Part shown: piece after piece, positions 25,368-34,224 of the stretch
Position numbering within the stretch: position 1 is the first letter of the stretch
Layout: each line of letters starts with the position of its first letter
Assembly (NCBI GenBank): GCA_018820205.1
Contig: JAHJOK010000059.1
Location: 62,001-126,000, forward strand
DNA length: 64,000 bases
Source of the DNA: Alphaproteobacteria bacterium
GTDB lineage: Bacteria; Pseudomonadota; Alphaproteobacteria; Caulobacterales; Caulobacteraceae
Reading direction: 5' to 3'
Notes under the pieces: model-generated
Databases searched by the model: none
Seen by the model: the letters and a program-made list of their open reading frames with translations, nothing else
What the model was told of the DNA's origin: nothing
Program-made: the position numbers and the translations under genes

Positions 25368-26299
25368 CGCGCGAAGAAGGACAGGCCGATGGCGCGGGCG
25401 TCGGGACCGTCTTCGGACAGGGCCAGTTCGCCCCAGTCGATGCGCCCGCCCCGCGAGGCTGTCGCCTCGGCCATCATGTGCGCCAGCGACAGACCGGAGA
25501 TGCGGGCGGCGTAGGCGTTCAGCAGCAGGAAATCGGCGTCGTCAGCCAGCAGGGCGGCGCAATCGGACAGCAGCGCCGGCATGTCCTCGAACAGGCGCCA
25601 GACCTCGCCCGTGGGCCCACGCCCGTATTTGGGCGGGTCGAGGATGATGCCGTGATATCTGGAGCCGCGCCGGACCTCGCGGGCGACGTATTTCCGGGCG
25701 TCCTCGACGATCCAGCGGATCGGCTTGTCGGCCATGCCTGACAGTTCGGCGTTCTCTCGCGCCCAGGCGACCGATTTTTTCGACGCATCGACGTGGGTGA
25801 CCTCGGCCCCGGCGGCCGCGCAGGCCAGGCTGGCGACTCCCGTGTAACCGAACAGGTTGAGGATGCGCGGGCGTTCGTCCGGCGCTCGGCGGGCGCCGGC
25901 CAGGTCGGTCGAGTCCGGGAACGCTCGAATGCGCCTATCCAGCCACTCCCAGTTCGCGGCCTGCTCGGGGAAGAAGGCCAGGTGACGGAACGGGGTGAAG
26001 CGTCCGGTGAAACGAACGTCGCGCCAGCTCAAGGAGAAGGTGTCGACCGGACCGTTCGCAAAGCGCCAGCGGCCCGCCTCATCCTCGTCGTCCGGATCGA
26101 AGGTGGCGCCGGCCCCCGTGAACGCCTGCGGATCACGCGGCCGCCAGAAGCACTGAGGCTCAGGCCGGACCACCGTGTAGGGGCCATAGCGTTCCAGCTT
26201 TCGGCCTTCGCCGCTGTCGAGCAGGGCGTAGTCCGACCAGCCTCGGGTCACGAGGGTCTCGGGCATCGGCGAAAGAACGGGGGGCATCGGCAAGGCCAT
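25352..26299 (-). CDS. Class I SAM-dependent RNA methyltransferase (RlmI/RlmK-like)
   Basis: The 315-residue product has a Rossmann methyltransferase core with the SAM loop LNLFGYTGVASLACAAAGA, acidic HVDASKKSVAWARENAEL, and catalytic-type ILDPPKYGRG. This pattern matches 23S rRNA cytosine/guanine methyltransferases such as RlmI or RlmK. The PUA-like N-terminus is reduced. Several in-frame ATGs (26299, 26287, 26263) make the start uncertain. It sits between the GT2 gene (6 bp upstream) and the SPOUT methyltransferase. Confidence 0.85.
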   Translation of the reverse strand: MALPMPPVLSPMPETLVTRGWSDYALLDSGEGRKLERYGPYTVVRPEPQCFWRPRDPQAFTGAGATFDPDDEDEAGRWRFANGPVDTFSLSWRDVRFTGRFTPFRHLAFFPEQAANWEWLDRRIRAFPDSTDLAGARRAPDERPRILNLFGYTGVASLACAAAGAEVTHVDASKKSVAWARENAELSGMADKPIRWIVEDARKYVAREVRRGSRYHGIILDPPKYGRGPTGEVWRLFEDMPALLSDCAALLADDADFLLLNAYAARISGLSLAHMMAEATASRGGRIDWGELALSEDGPDARAIGLSFFARWSAS

Positions 26300-26305
26300 A
26301 TGCCG

Positions 26306-27736
26306 TCAGGCGGCCTCTCGTCCAGCATCGACGGCGATCGAGGGGGACCCATCCACCCGTTGGGGGTCCGCGCGATGGCGGGTCTTGTCCCACGCGAACG
26401 GCTCGACGATGAGGCGCCACAGGGCGTGATAGAAGGCCAGGCTGAGCAGGCTCCAGTAGACGGGCGCCAGGAGCATGTCCGTCGCCGTATAGGAAACGCC
26501 CGCCCGTCGCGCGCCGATCAGACCGCTGAGCCATGCCGCTGCGGTCCCGACAGTCAGTACGCCGAGCGCGAAAGGAGGCGTGTCCGGCGGCAATCCCGCG
26601 GCCCAGGCGAGCGCCACGGTGGCCGCCACCCAGGCCAGGGCGACAGCATGAGCCGACGCGGCGGCGAGCGATGCTCCGAGCGTCAGGGTCAGAGCCAGCC
26701 CGCCCCGCAGTCCGAGCCCCCGAACGTCACGGGTGTGCACGCCCCAGGTCTGCATGAACCCTTTCAGCCAGCGTGTTCTCTGGGGCAGCCAGTCGGCGAG
26801 GGTCGAAGGCGGCGGCTCGTATGTCGGGCGCGACAGAACGCCCAGTCGCCCGCCCGCGCGCCATAGGCGGAACCCCAGGTCCGCATCCTCGGTGACATTG
26901 TGCGCGTCCCATCCGCCGACCGCCTTCAGGGCGTCCGCGCGGAAATGATTGCTGGTGCCGCCCAGAGGGAAGGGCATTCCGAGCCGCGCCATGCCGGGCA
27001 GCGTCACCTCGAACAGGGATGCGTATTCCACGGCGAACTGTCGATCCAGGAACCGGCGTCGGGTCCCGTCAGGGCTGCGTATCCGCAGCGGCGCCTGAAG
27101 CGCCCAGAGGGACCGCGACCGGTCGCGGGCGAAGCGGGCGACGGCCTCGCGAAGCTGCAGGGGGTCCGGATCGTCCTCGGCATCGTAGACGGTGACCAGA
27201 TCGCCGGTGGAGGCCGCCAGCCCGCAGTTCAAGGCGCGAGGCTTGGTGCGGGGGCCCGCCTCCGGCTCCGGCGCGACCAGAATCTTCAACCACGAAGGGG
27301 CGGGGCAGGCGGCGGCCGCGGCGATCGTCTCATAGTCGTGAGCTTCGAGGATCAGGAAGCCGTCCAGTCGATCGGGGGGATAGTCGATCGCCGCCAGTCT
27401 TTCCATCAACTGCGGCAGGACCTCCGCCTCGTCGAGCAGGGCGACCAGAACCGTATAGCGAGGAAGGCCCTCCGACGGCGGCGGCGCGATCGAATCCGAC
27501 GCTCCGCCGCTGACGATGGCCAGCACAACCCGCCACAGTGCGGAGACGAGAAAGCCCAACTGGACCGTGAAGATGACCAGGACGGCGGTCAACGACCTGT
27601 CAGCGAGGAAGGCGATCGCCAATCCGAGGCCCAGGCCGGCGACCACGATCCCCTGACCCCAGCCGAGACCGCGCCTCGCTGCATACTGGTCGTACGGCCG
27701 CAGGCCCTCGCTCGCACTCGCCCCTGTTTCCCCCAT
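26306..27736 (-). CDS. Membrane glycosyltransferase family 2 (cellulose synthase-like)
   Basis: This is a processive-type GT2 of 476 residues. Two membrane helices (about 28-75) precede the catalytic domain, with VYDAEDDPDP (DxD), HNVTEDADLG (TED base) and QRTRWLKG (QxxRW). Three or four C-terminal helices follow. The motif set is that of beta-glycan synthases such as cellulose, hyaluronan or curdlan type. No PilZ domain, BcsB-like partner or polysaccharide export gene lies nearby, so the product is unknown. It diverges from the TetR gene. Confidence 0.88.
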   Translation of the reverse strand: MGETGASASEGLRPYDQYAARRGLGWGQGIVVAGLGLGLAIAFLADRSLTAVLVIFTVQLGFLVSALWRVVLAIVSGGASDSIAPPPSEGLPRYTVLVALLDEAEVLPQLMERLAAIDYPPDRLDGFLILEAHDYETIAAAAACPAPSWLKILVAPEPEAGPRTKPRALNCGLAASTGDLVTVYDAEDDPDPLQLREAVARFARDRSRSLWALQAPLRIRSPDGTRRRFLDRQFAVEYASLFEVTLPGMARLGMPFPLGGTSNHFRADALKAVGGWDAHNVTEDADLGFRLWRAGGRLGVLSRPTYEPPPSTLADWLPQRTRWLKGFMQTWGVHTRDVRGLGLRGGLALTLTLGASLAAASAHAVALAWVAATVALAWAAGLPPDTPPFALGVLTVGTAAAWLSGLIGARRAGVSYTATDMLLAPVYWSLLSLAFYHALWRLIVEPFAWDKTRHRADPQRVDGSPSIAVDAGREAA

Positions 27737-27853
27737 AGATCACGGCTATCCCGCCACATGGCGGCGGGCAAGTCGTTGGCGTCAGGACGGCAATGGCGTT
27801 ATGCAAGGCAACGCTCGGCGCGAGCCTGTGTCGGCGTGGTCTCCAAGGAGCAG

Positions 27854-28501
27854 GTGCGTATCGGCGTGACGGTGACTTCTTCAAACTCCCCCGCCCGTTC
27901 CAGCCGAAAGCCCAAGGGCGAGGGTCATGCGCGGCGCGCGGAAATCCTGGCCGCCGCCGAACGGCTCTTCGTCGAGGTCGGCTACGAAGGGGCGACGATC
28001 CGCAAGATCGCCGACGAGGTGGGCCTGTCGTCGACCGCCCTCTACATGCATTTTTCCGAGAAGAGCGAAATCCTGCACGAGATCTGCAAGGGCGCGTTCG
28101 ATCGTCTGCAGGCCGCGAACGCCGCCGTAGTGGCGGAGGCCGGGCCGGCCGATGTCCGCCTGCGTCGGTTGATGGAGGCCTATATCGATTTCGGCTTCGC
28201 CAATCCCAACGCCTATCGCCTGATCTATCTGACCCGGCCGGTCGAGGCGCGCGACGGGGCGCAAAGCGCCTCACAGTCGTTGGGCGGCGACCTGTTTCGG
28301 GCGTTCGAGGACATCGTCGAGGAAGCGGCGGCCGCCGGCCGGCTGAGGGGCGAACCGCAGGCGACGGCCCAGACGCTGTGGGCTGGCGCGCATGGCATCG
28401 TCTCGCTGATGATCACCAAGCCATATTTCGACTGGGTCGATCGGGCGGTGCTGACGAAGACGATGATGGACGCGTTGTTCATCGGCCTTCTGCGGCCGTG
28501 A
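27854..28501 (+). CDS. TetR/AcrR family transcriptional regulator
   Basis: The product is about 215 residues. The N-terminal helix-turn-helix reads RRAEILAAAERLF, GATIRKIADEVGLSSTALYMHF, then KSEILHEI. The C-terminal ligand domain is of the short TetR_C type. The likely start is GTG 27854 just after AAGGAG, or GTG 27872; the track's 26900 start runs antisense through the glycosyltransferase. It diverges from the GT2 gene across about 115 bp, so that gene is a candidate target. The ligand is unknown. Confidence 0.88.
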   Translation: MRIGVTVTSSNSPARSSRKPKGEGHARRAEILAAAERLFVEVGYEGATIRKIADEVGLSSTALYMHFSEKSEILHEICKGAFDRLQAANAAVVAEAGPADVRLRRLMEAYIDFGFANPNAYRLIYLTRPVEARDGAQSASQSLGGDLFRAFEDIVEEAAAAGRLRGEPQATAQTLWAGAHGIVSLMITKPYFDWVDRAVLTKTMMDALFIGLLRP

Positions 28502-28520
28502 CGTTCGCTCGCCTCAACGG

Positions 28521-30572
28521 TCAGGGCATATAGGGGCGGGGACCATTGGCGCCTCTGGCGATCTCGGCGGACGGGGTCAGAGGTGCGGAACCGCCGTTCA
28601 GTCGCGCCTTGTAAACCGCCATGTTTTCCATGACTCGCATCATGTAGTTGCGCGTCTCCGTGAAGGGGGCGCACTCGATGAAGTCGACCGGATCGACCTC
28701 GGCGCCACGCGGATCGCCACAGCGCGCGGTCCACTGCGGCGGTCGGGCCGGACCGGCGTTGTAGCCGACGGTCGCCAGCAGCATCGAACCGGAGAACTGG
28801 CTCATCAACTCGCCCAGGTGATAGCTGCCCAGCGTCATGTTGTAGTCCGGATCCCAAAGCCGCTCGGATGAATAGGGCATGCCCAGCCGGCGCGCGACGC
28901 CGGACGCGGTGGATGGCAGGAACTGCATCATCCCGCGTGCATCGGCGCTGGACCGGGCGCGGGGATCGAAACTGGATTCCTGGCGCGTAATGGCCTGGGT
29001 GAAGGCCAGGGGCGCCGCGCCGGCGACGACCGGCGGAATGCGGATGGGATACTGGCGCTCCGGCATCAGGAAGCCGCGCTGGCTGGCGGCCCGGCCGACC
29101 ATCATGGCGCCGAAGTCGTCTCCGTAAGCCCGCGTCATATCCATCAGCAGGGCCAGGTCCATGATGCCGGGCAGGGTGTCGTCGAGGTGATAGGCGAACA
29201 CCCGGTACAGGCTCATCTCGCCGGTCTCGCCCAGGATGCGGGCGGCGCGGACGACCTCGTTGGCCTCGAAGGCCGCCACATCGTTTTGCGTCGGGGCCGG
29301 ATCGGCGGGCAGGGTGAGCGTCGTCACGCCGGCCTTCTCTGCGGCGAGCTGGCCGTAGAAGGTCTGAATATGCTGCCCGCCCTGTTGGTAATAGGCCATG
29401 GCGCGGGCCTGATCGCCCTGGGCCTCGGCGGCGCGGCCCAGCCAGTACAGGGCGCGGCCCTGGGTGATCGGCGTCGAGGACGACTGGCGCAGGCTCTCGA
29501 AATGCGCCGCCGCACGGGCCGGATCGTTCAGCTTGGTCAGGGCGACCCAGCCGGCGAAGAACTCGGCGTCCACCTTTCGCTCGCCGCCGGGGAAGCCGTG
29601 GCCGGCCATGGAATCGTAGGCCGCGCGCCATTCGCGGCGTTCCAGGGCATCGAGGAAGTAGTTGCGGCGTTCGGACCACAGAGTGTCCTGTCCGTCGCGA
29701 TGAGACGGGGCGGCGGGCAGGGCGGCCAGAAGGGCGAACCCTTCCGACTGGCGGTTCGCGGCGCGCAGGATGCGGACGCGTTCCAGCACAACGGCGGGAT
29801 CGCGGGCCTGGGCCGGGGAAAGATTGGCGACCACGCTGTCGGCGCTGTAGGCGGTGCGCAGGCTCATCGCGGCATTGGCGACCGCCTGACGTTCGGGCGA
29901 GACCAGGGTGACCATGGCGCGGGTCGCCGGGCCGTGCGGCCCCATCAGCAGCATGTTCAGCCGCGCCTCGTGGTCGGCCTGGGTCAGCCACGAGCCCCAA
30001 CGGCCCAGGACGCGGGTCTGGTTCGCCTCTTCGAACGACTGGGTCCGCCACCACTCCTGGATCAGGGCGCGCGCCTCGGACTGGCGGCCGCGCTGGTCGA
30101 GGGCGTCGGTCAGAGCCATGGCGCCTTCGATCGTCGTCGGCGGGGTCGCCGCGAAAAAGGCCAGGGCGGCGTCCGGTCCCATCCCCGCGCGCTCCAGCGC
30201 CTGTTCACCCGCCGCGATCCGCGCGTCCGCACGCGGCCACGCGCGCAGGGACTGAACGTCCTGCGACAGCTCGGTATACGAAAGTTGCGAGGCCGAGGTA
30301 TCGACCAGGGCCCACTCCACCAGCTTGCGGGCCGTCGGGTCGCTGATGCCGGCGATTGCGTTCTGCGTGCCGATGACGTCGCGGGCGCGCGCGGCGGCCA
30401 GACCCTGGTCGAACAGGGCGGTGTCGTTCTCGCTCAGGATCCTGCCCTGATAGGCGGCGCTGGACACATAGGGCGTCGCCTGACGGTTCAGGTCTGCAGT
30501 CTGTGGAATAGGTGCGAGAACGGCCAGAACGGCCGCGAGGCTGGTCGCGAGCATGAAGTGTCCGATCCCCAT
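28521..30572 (-). CDS. Soluble lytic murein transglycosylase
   Basis: The 683-residue periplasmic enzyme cleaves peptidoglycan glycan strands to give 1,6-anhydro ends. It has an N-terminal signal sequence and a long alpha-helical TPR-like U/L-domain. The C-terminal SLT domain has the catalytic glutamate in TRQESSFDPRARS, then ARGMMQFLP and TVGYNAGP. The architecture matches the E. coli Slt70 family and Caulobacter SdpA/SdpB-type enzymes. The first residues MGIGHF may not be translated; MLATSLA is a plausible alternative start. It diverges from dapA. Confidence 0.92.
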   Translation of the reverse strand: MGIGHFMLATSLAAVLAVLAPIPQTADLNRQATPYVSSAAYQGRILSENDTALFDQGLAAARARDVIGTQNAIAGISDPTARKLVEWALVDTSASQLSYTELSQDVQSLRAWPRADARIAAGEQALERAGMGPDAALAFFAATPPTTIEGAMALTDALDQRGRQSEARALIQEWWRTQSFEEANQTRVLGRWGSWLTQADHEARLNMLLMGPHGPATRAMVTLVSPERQAVANAAMSLRTAYSADSVVANLSPAQARDPAVVLERVRILRAANRQSEGFALLAALPAAPSHRDGQDTLWSERRNYFLDALERREWRAAYDSMAGHGFPGGERKVDAEFFAGWVALTKLNDPARAAAHFESLRQSSSTPITQGRALYWLGRAAEAQGDQARAMAYYQQGGQHIQTFYGQLAAEKAGVTTLTLPADPAPTQNDVAAFEANEVVRAARILGETGEMSLYRVFAYHLDDTLPGIMDLALLMDMTRAYGDDFGAMMVGRAASQRGFLMPERQYPIRIPPVVAGAAPLAFTQAITRQESSFDPRARSSADARGMMQFLPSTASGVARRLGMPYSSERLWDPDYNMTLGSYHLGELMSQFSGSMLLATVGYNAGPARPPQWTARCGDPRGAEVDPVDFIECAPFTETRNYMMRVMENMAVYKARLNGGSAPLTPSAEIARGANGPRPYMP

Positions 30573-30668
30573 TCATCCTGGTTGCAGGCTTGACCCTGGC
30601 AACCTACCCTCTTGCGTCTCGTTTCAGGCGACCGTCGCCCATCCCCCACGCAAGGTATTCTTGTTTCA

Positions 30669-31553
30669 ATGACCGCCCCCTTGTTCAAGGGCGTGATCAC
30701 CGCCCTGATCACACCACTTCGTGACGGAAACGTGGACGAGCCCGCATTCGAGGCCCTGCTGGAACGCCAGATCGCGGCCGGGGTTCACGGCGTCGTGCCG
30801 ATGGGCACGACTGGCGAGAGCGCCAGCCTGACCGGCGATGAGCATCGTCGGGTGATCGAACTTTGCGTCAAGGTCGCGGCCGGGCGTGTTCGGGTCATCG
30901 CGGGCGCAGGGGCGTCGGGCACCGACAAGGCGATCGAGCGGGTTCAGCACGCCAAGACCGTCGGCGCCGACGCGGCCCTGGTGGTCACCCCCTACTACAA
31001 TCGGCCGTCGCAGGCCGGACTGATCGCTCATTTCGAGGCCATCGCGGACGCCGTCCAGCTGCCGGTGCTGCTGTACAACGTGCCCGGCCGCACGGGCGTC
31101 GACATGACGAATCAGACGGTGGCCGCTCTGGCCCGCCATCCGAACATCGTCGGCATCAAGGATGCGACCGGCGATCTGGCGCGGGTCAGCTGGATGCGGA
31201 CCCATGTGGCCGGGGCGTTCGATCTGATCTCAGGCGATGACGCGAGCTTTCTGGGTTATGCCGCGCATGGCGGAACCGGCGTGATCTCGGTCGCGTCGAA
31301 TGTCGCACCTGAAGCGATGGTGGCGTTGTGGAACGCCGTCGCCAGCGGCGATCTGGCGCTGGCTCGTTCGTGGCAGGACCGGCTGGCGGATCTGCAGCAG
31401 GCGCTGTTTCTGGACAGTTCGCCGTCGCCGACGAAATACGCCCTGGCGCGGCTGGGGCTGTGCAGCGAGGAGATGCGGCTGCCGCTGGCGCCGACGCGTG
31501 ACGACGTCAAACCCGCCATCGATGCGGCGATGGCGGCCGCAGGTGTAAGCTGA
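30669..31553 (+). CDS. dapA: 4-hydroxy-tetrahydrodipicolinate synthase
   Basis: DapA condenses pyruvate with aspartate semialdehyde, the committed step to diaminopimelate and lysine. The 294-residue protein has the PMGTTGES pyruvate-binding stretch, Tyr136 and Arg141 in [10 protein letters not shown], and the Schiff-base lysine Lys164 in GIKDATG. Start ATG 30669 matches the family; the track adds 19 residues. The stop overlaps the smpB ATG by one base (TGATG). Divergence from a murein hydrolase puts two cell-wall functions on one intergenic region. Confidence 0.96.
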   Translation: MTAPLFKGVITALITPLRDGNVDEPAFEALLERQIAAGVHGVVPMGTTGESASLTGDEHRRVIELCVKVAAGRVRVIAGAGASGTDKAIERVQHAKTVGADAALVVTPYYNRPSQAGLIAHFEAIADAVQLPVLLYNVPGRTGVDMTNQTVAALARHPNIVGIKDATGDLARVSWMRTHVAGAFDLISGDDASFLGYAAHGGTGVISVASNVAPEAMVALWNAVASGDLALARSWQDRLADLQQALFLDSSPSPTKYALARLGLCSEEMRLPLAPTRDDVKPAIDAAMAAAGVS

Positions 31554-32056
31554 TGGCCACCACCAAGGAGAAGGCCGCCTCCGCAGTGAAGGCGCCGATC
31601 ACAAAGGCGAAGCTGATCGCAGAGAACCGCCGTGCGCGGTTCGACTATTTCCTGGAGGACAACCTCGAAGCCGGGATCATGCTGCTGGGCACCGAGATCA
31701 AGGCGCTGCGGATGGGCCGGGCCAATATCGCCGAGAGCTATGCGGCGGTGGAGGGGCGCGAGATCGTCCTGATCAACGCCGACATCCCGCCGTATGCCCA
31801 GGCCAACCGGTTCAATCACGAGCCGCGCCGGCCGCGAAAACTGCTTCTGCACAGGAAACAGATCGATCGGCTGATCGGGGCGGTGCAGAAGGACGGCCAG
31901 ACCATCATTCCGCTGAGGCTCTATCTGAACGACGACGGCAAGGCCAAGCTGGAGATCGCCTTGGCCAAGGGCAAGAAGCTGCACGACAAGCGCGAGGCTT
32001 CGGCCGATCGCGACTGGCAGCGGGACAAGGCCCGACTGATGCGCGACAAGGGCTGA
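31553..32056 (+). CDS. smpB: SsrA-binding protein SmpB
   Basis: SmpB carries tmRNA to stalled ribosomes for trans-translation. The 167-residue product has the OB-fold core ([33 protein letters not shown]) and the basic tail [23 protein letters not shown] that mimics the codon-anticodon duplex. It is translationally linked to dapA, a common alphaproteobacterial arrangement. In Caulobacter trans-translation is tied to cell-cycle timing (known for that genus). Confidence 0.96.
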   Translation: MATTKEKAASAVKAPITKAKLIAENRRARFDYFLEDNLEAGIMLLGTEIKALRMGRANIAESYAAVEGREIVLINADIPPYAQANRFNHEPRRPRKLLLHRKQIDRLIGAVQKDGQTIIPLRLYLNDDGKAKLEIALAKGKKLHDKREASADRDWQRDKARLMRDKG

Positions 32057-32063
32057 CCGGTCC

Positions 32064-32270
32064 TTAGAGGCTGACGGCCTGGCCTAGAGGTCGGGCGTCG
32101 ATCACGTTCGGCAGCGAAACCGTCGTCATGCCGGAATCGTAGATTCCCAGCGACGGGCGCACCAACTGTTCCAGACCCAGGACCGACAAGGCCAGCACGA
32201 CGGCCGACAACAGGGCGAGGCCGGCAACGCGGCGCTCTCCGGCGGTGAACAGGTTGATTTTCTTGGCCAT
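32064..32270 (-). CDS. Small single-pass membrane protein, unknown function
   Basis: The 68-residue product starts at ATG 32270 behind GGGAG (7 bp). The track's GTG 32273 is one codon earlier. One hydrophobic helix (about residues 16-34) follows the basic start MAKKINLFTAGERR. The C-terminal part has no recognisable motif. Its stop converges on smpB with a 7-bp gap. The good Shine-Dalgarno and normal codon use support a real gene. Confidence 0.6.
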   Translation of the reverse strand: MAKKINLFTAGERRVAGLALLSAVVLALSVLGLEQLVRPSLGIYDSGMTTVSLPNVIDARPLGQAVSL

Positions 32271-32329
32271 CACAAGCTCCCTCTGAAGCTACGAACGGAA
32301 GCTGGGCCATCGTGTTCCGCGACTGCTGA

Positions 32330-32346
32330 GCGAACTCTGTGTTCGC
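32330..32346. promoter_or_regulatory. GCGAAC-N5-GTTCGC palindrome upstream of the small membrane gene
   Basis: This perfect 6-bp inverted repeat with a 5-bp spacer lies 60 bp before the ATG at 32270 and just after the uracil-DNA glycosylase stop. It has an operator-like shape. It is not the direct-repeat LexA box seen at 37428. Confidence 0.3.
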
Positions 32347-32377
32347 CGATTCGGTGTGTCCAACCGACAACAGTCGC

Positions 32378-33019
32378 CTATTTGGAGCCGCCTTCGATGG
32401 CCGCTCTGGCGCGGACGAATATGGCTTCGAACATCTCCGGCGTCAGGCGGCCGGTGTTCGTATTGAGCCGGGAGCAGTGGTAGCTGTTGATCAGGGTGTA
32501 GCCCGCCACCTCCGCCTGAACCCCGTGCCCGGCCGCCATCGCCGACGCGGGAACGCCCAGGGCCTTCAGCACGCTCTTTCGCGAGACGTCGCCCAAGGTC
32601 ACGATCACCTTCAGCCGGGGCAGGGCGGCCAGCCGGTCGAGCAGGAACGGCCGACAGGTCTTCTCTTCGACCGGCAGGGGCTTGTTGCCGGGCGGGGCGC
32701 AGCGGACAGCGTTGGTGATCATGCAATCGACGAGCGTCAGACCGTCGTCGGGCCTCGCTTCATAACGCCCGACGGCGAACCCGGTCTTCAACAGTGTCTG
32801 GTACAGGATCACGCCCGCCCCATCTCCGGTGAACGGGCGACCTGTCCGGTTCGCCCCGGTCCGGCCGGGCGCCAACCCCGCGACGAGCAGCCGGGCGTCA
32901 GGATCACCGAAGGAAGGCGCCGGACCATTGAACCAGTCGGGGTTCTGACGCGCGTTCTCCGCGCGATAGGCGACGAGACGCGGGCACAACGGACAGTCCC
33001 GGGGCGGTTCCGGCGTCAC
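32378..33019 (-). CDS. Uracil-DNA glycosylase, family 5 (UDGb type)
   Basis: The 213-residue enzyme removes uracil and some deaminated purines from DNA. The catalytic block GLAPGRTGANRTGRPFTGD is the family 5 form, in which the usual catalytic acid is absent from the first motif. The second motif is SYHCSRLNTNTG-like. The cysteines CPLC near the N-terminus and two further Cys (near residues 106 and 121) fit the 4Fe-4S cluster of this family. The start at 33019 overlaps the NYN gene stop by 4 bp (ATGA type). Confidence 0.9.
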   Translation of the reverse strand: MTPEPPRDCPLCPRLVAYRAENARQNPDWFNGPAPSFGDPDARLLVAGLAPGRTGANRTGRPFTGDGAGVILYQTLLKTGFAVGRYEARPDDGLTLVDCMITNAVRCAPPGNKPLPVEEKTCRPFLLDRLAALPRLKVIVTLGDVSRKSVLKALGVPASAMAAGHGVQAEVAGYTLINSYHCSRLNTNTGRLTPEMFEAIFVRARAAIEGGSK

Positions 33020-33603
33020 GCGGGATCGGTCCGGTCGAAGGTGCGTACCGACGGCTGCGCCGACGGACTTCGCGCCCGGCCGTAGTCCTGCAGAAGATCG
33101 GCCAGTTCGATGAAATCGTCCGCCTGACGGCGAAGCTCGTCGGCGATATGGGGCGGCTGGCTTTTCAGGGTCGAGACGACGGTGACGCGGACGCCCCGGG
33201 CCTGAACGGCCTGCACCAGCCGACGGAAATCGCCGTCGCCGGAAAACAGCATGACGTGATCGATGTGCGGCGCCAGCTCCAGCATGTCGACCGCGATCTC
33301 GATGTCCATATTGCCCTTGGTCCGCGTATGTCCCTGGGCGTCGGTGAACCGCTTGACCGGCTTGGTCACCATCGAGAAGCCGTTATAGCCCAGCCAGTCG
33401 ATCAGCGGCCGGATGGGAGAGAACTCTTCGCCCTCGGTCACGGCCGTGTAATAATAGGCGCGAACCAGGACGGCTTTTTCCCGGAACGCATCGACCATCT
33501 TCTTGAAGTCGAGATCCGCGTTCAGGGCCTTGGTCGCCGAATACAGATTGGCCCCGTCGATGAACAGGGCGAGGCGGTCGGTCGGGTAGAGGGTCATGGA
33601 CAT
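33016..33603 (-). CDS. NYN-domain (LabA/DUF88-like) protein
   Basis: The 195-residue product is a PIN-like NYN domain with the conserved acids in LALFIDGANLYS, KGNMDIEIAVDML and MLFSGDGDFRRLVQ. That is the expected four-acid nuclease centre, so it is probably a metal-dependent ribonuclease; the target is unknown. Start ATG 33603 or 33597 (MSMTLYPTD). The track's 33936 start runs antisense through folK. Its 5' end overlaps the divergent folK start by 2-8 bp, and its 3' end overlaps the glycosylase gene. Confidence 0.88.
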   Translation of the reverse strand: MSMTLYPTDRLALFIDGANLYSATKALNADLDFKKMVDAFREKAVLVRAYYYTAVTEGEEFSPIRPLIDWLGYNGFSMVTKPVKRFTDAQGHTRTKGNMDIEIAVDMLELAPHIDHVMLFSGDGDFRRLVQAVQARGVRVTVVSTLKSQPPHIADELRRQADDFIELADLLQDYGRARSPSAQPSVRTFDRTDPA

Positions 33604-34162
33604 CGCATCCCCGGAATCAGGCGGTCCGGTCAGCGTCAATATCGACGACGACCTTGATCTGGACGTAGCCGTCATCGTCGCCCTCGGCTGCAATGACAAG
33701 GGGGTCTGGGCCTCCTGCCGCGAAGCGCTGGATGCGGCCCTGGCGCGGTTTCGGTGTGAAGGGATGGATGTCATCGCCGCTTCTTCATGGTGGACGTCGC
33801 GCGCCTGGCCGGACCCGGGCGACCCGCCGTTTCTGAACGGCGTGGCCATCGTTCGAACCCTCCACGACCCGCATGCGCTGATGGCCGCCCTGGGCCGGAT
33901 CGAAGAAGCGTTCGGACGCACGCCGTCCGCGCGCAACGCCCCCAGAACGCTTGATCTGGATTTGATCGCCTATGGCCGGGAGCAGGGGGACTGCGCGGGC
34001 CTGATCCTGCCGCATCCGCGCGCCGCGGATCGGTTGTTCGTCATGGGGCCGTTGGCCGAGATCGCGCCGGACTGGCGGCATCCTTCGAGCGGAGAGACCG
34101 CCGCCGAGCTGGCGAAACGGGCCACGGTGGGGCGCGATGCGCGCGTGAAATTCGTCCGTTGA
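33596..34162 (+). CDS. folK: 2-amino-4-hydroxy-6-hydroxymethyldihydropteridine pyrophosphokinase
   Basis: HPPK transfers pyrophosphate from ATP to the pterin in folate synthesis. The 188-residue product shows VALGCNDKGVW (the usual ALGSN loop), RTLDLDLIAYG with the metal aspartates, and LPHPRAADRLFV. About 22 acidic residues precede the fold; no other in-frame start is available, so ATG 33596 stands. It lacks folB or folP neighbours. Its start codon overlaps that of the divergent NYN gene. Confidence 0.9.
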   Translation: MDIASPESGGPVSVNIDDDLDLDVAVIVALGCNDKGVWASCREALDAALARFRCEGMDVIAASSWWTSRAWPDPGDPPFLNGVAIVRTLHDPHALMAALGRIEEAFGRTPSARNAPRTLDLDLIAYGREQGDCAGLILPHPRAADRLFVMGPLAEIAPDWRHPSSGETAAELAKRATVGRDARVKFVR

Positions 34163-34224
34163 CCCCGTTGCGAACGGCGTTTCCCGATTCTAAGCTCGCG
34201 TTTTCCTCCCCGGAAAGTTCAAAA

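Noticed and set aside
26900-27853. N-terminal 300 codons of the 533-codon ORF ending at 28501
   Set aside because: It is antisense to the GT2 gene and Arg/Gln-rich; only the C-terminal TetR part from about 27854 has real protein character.
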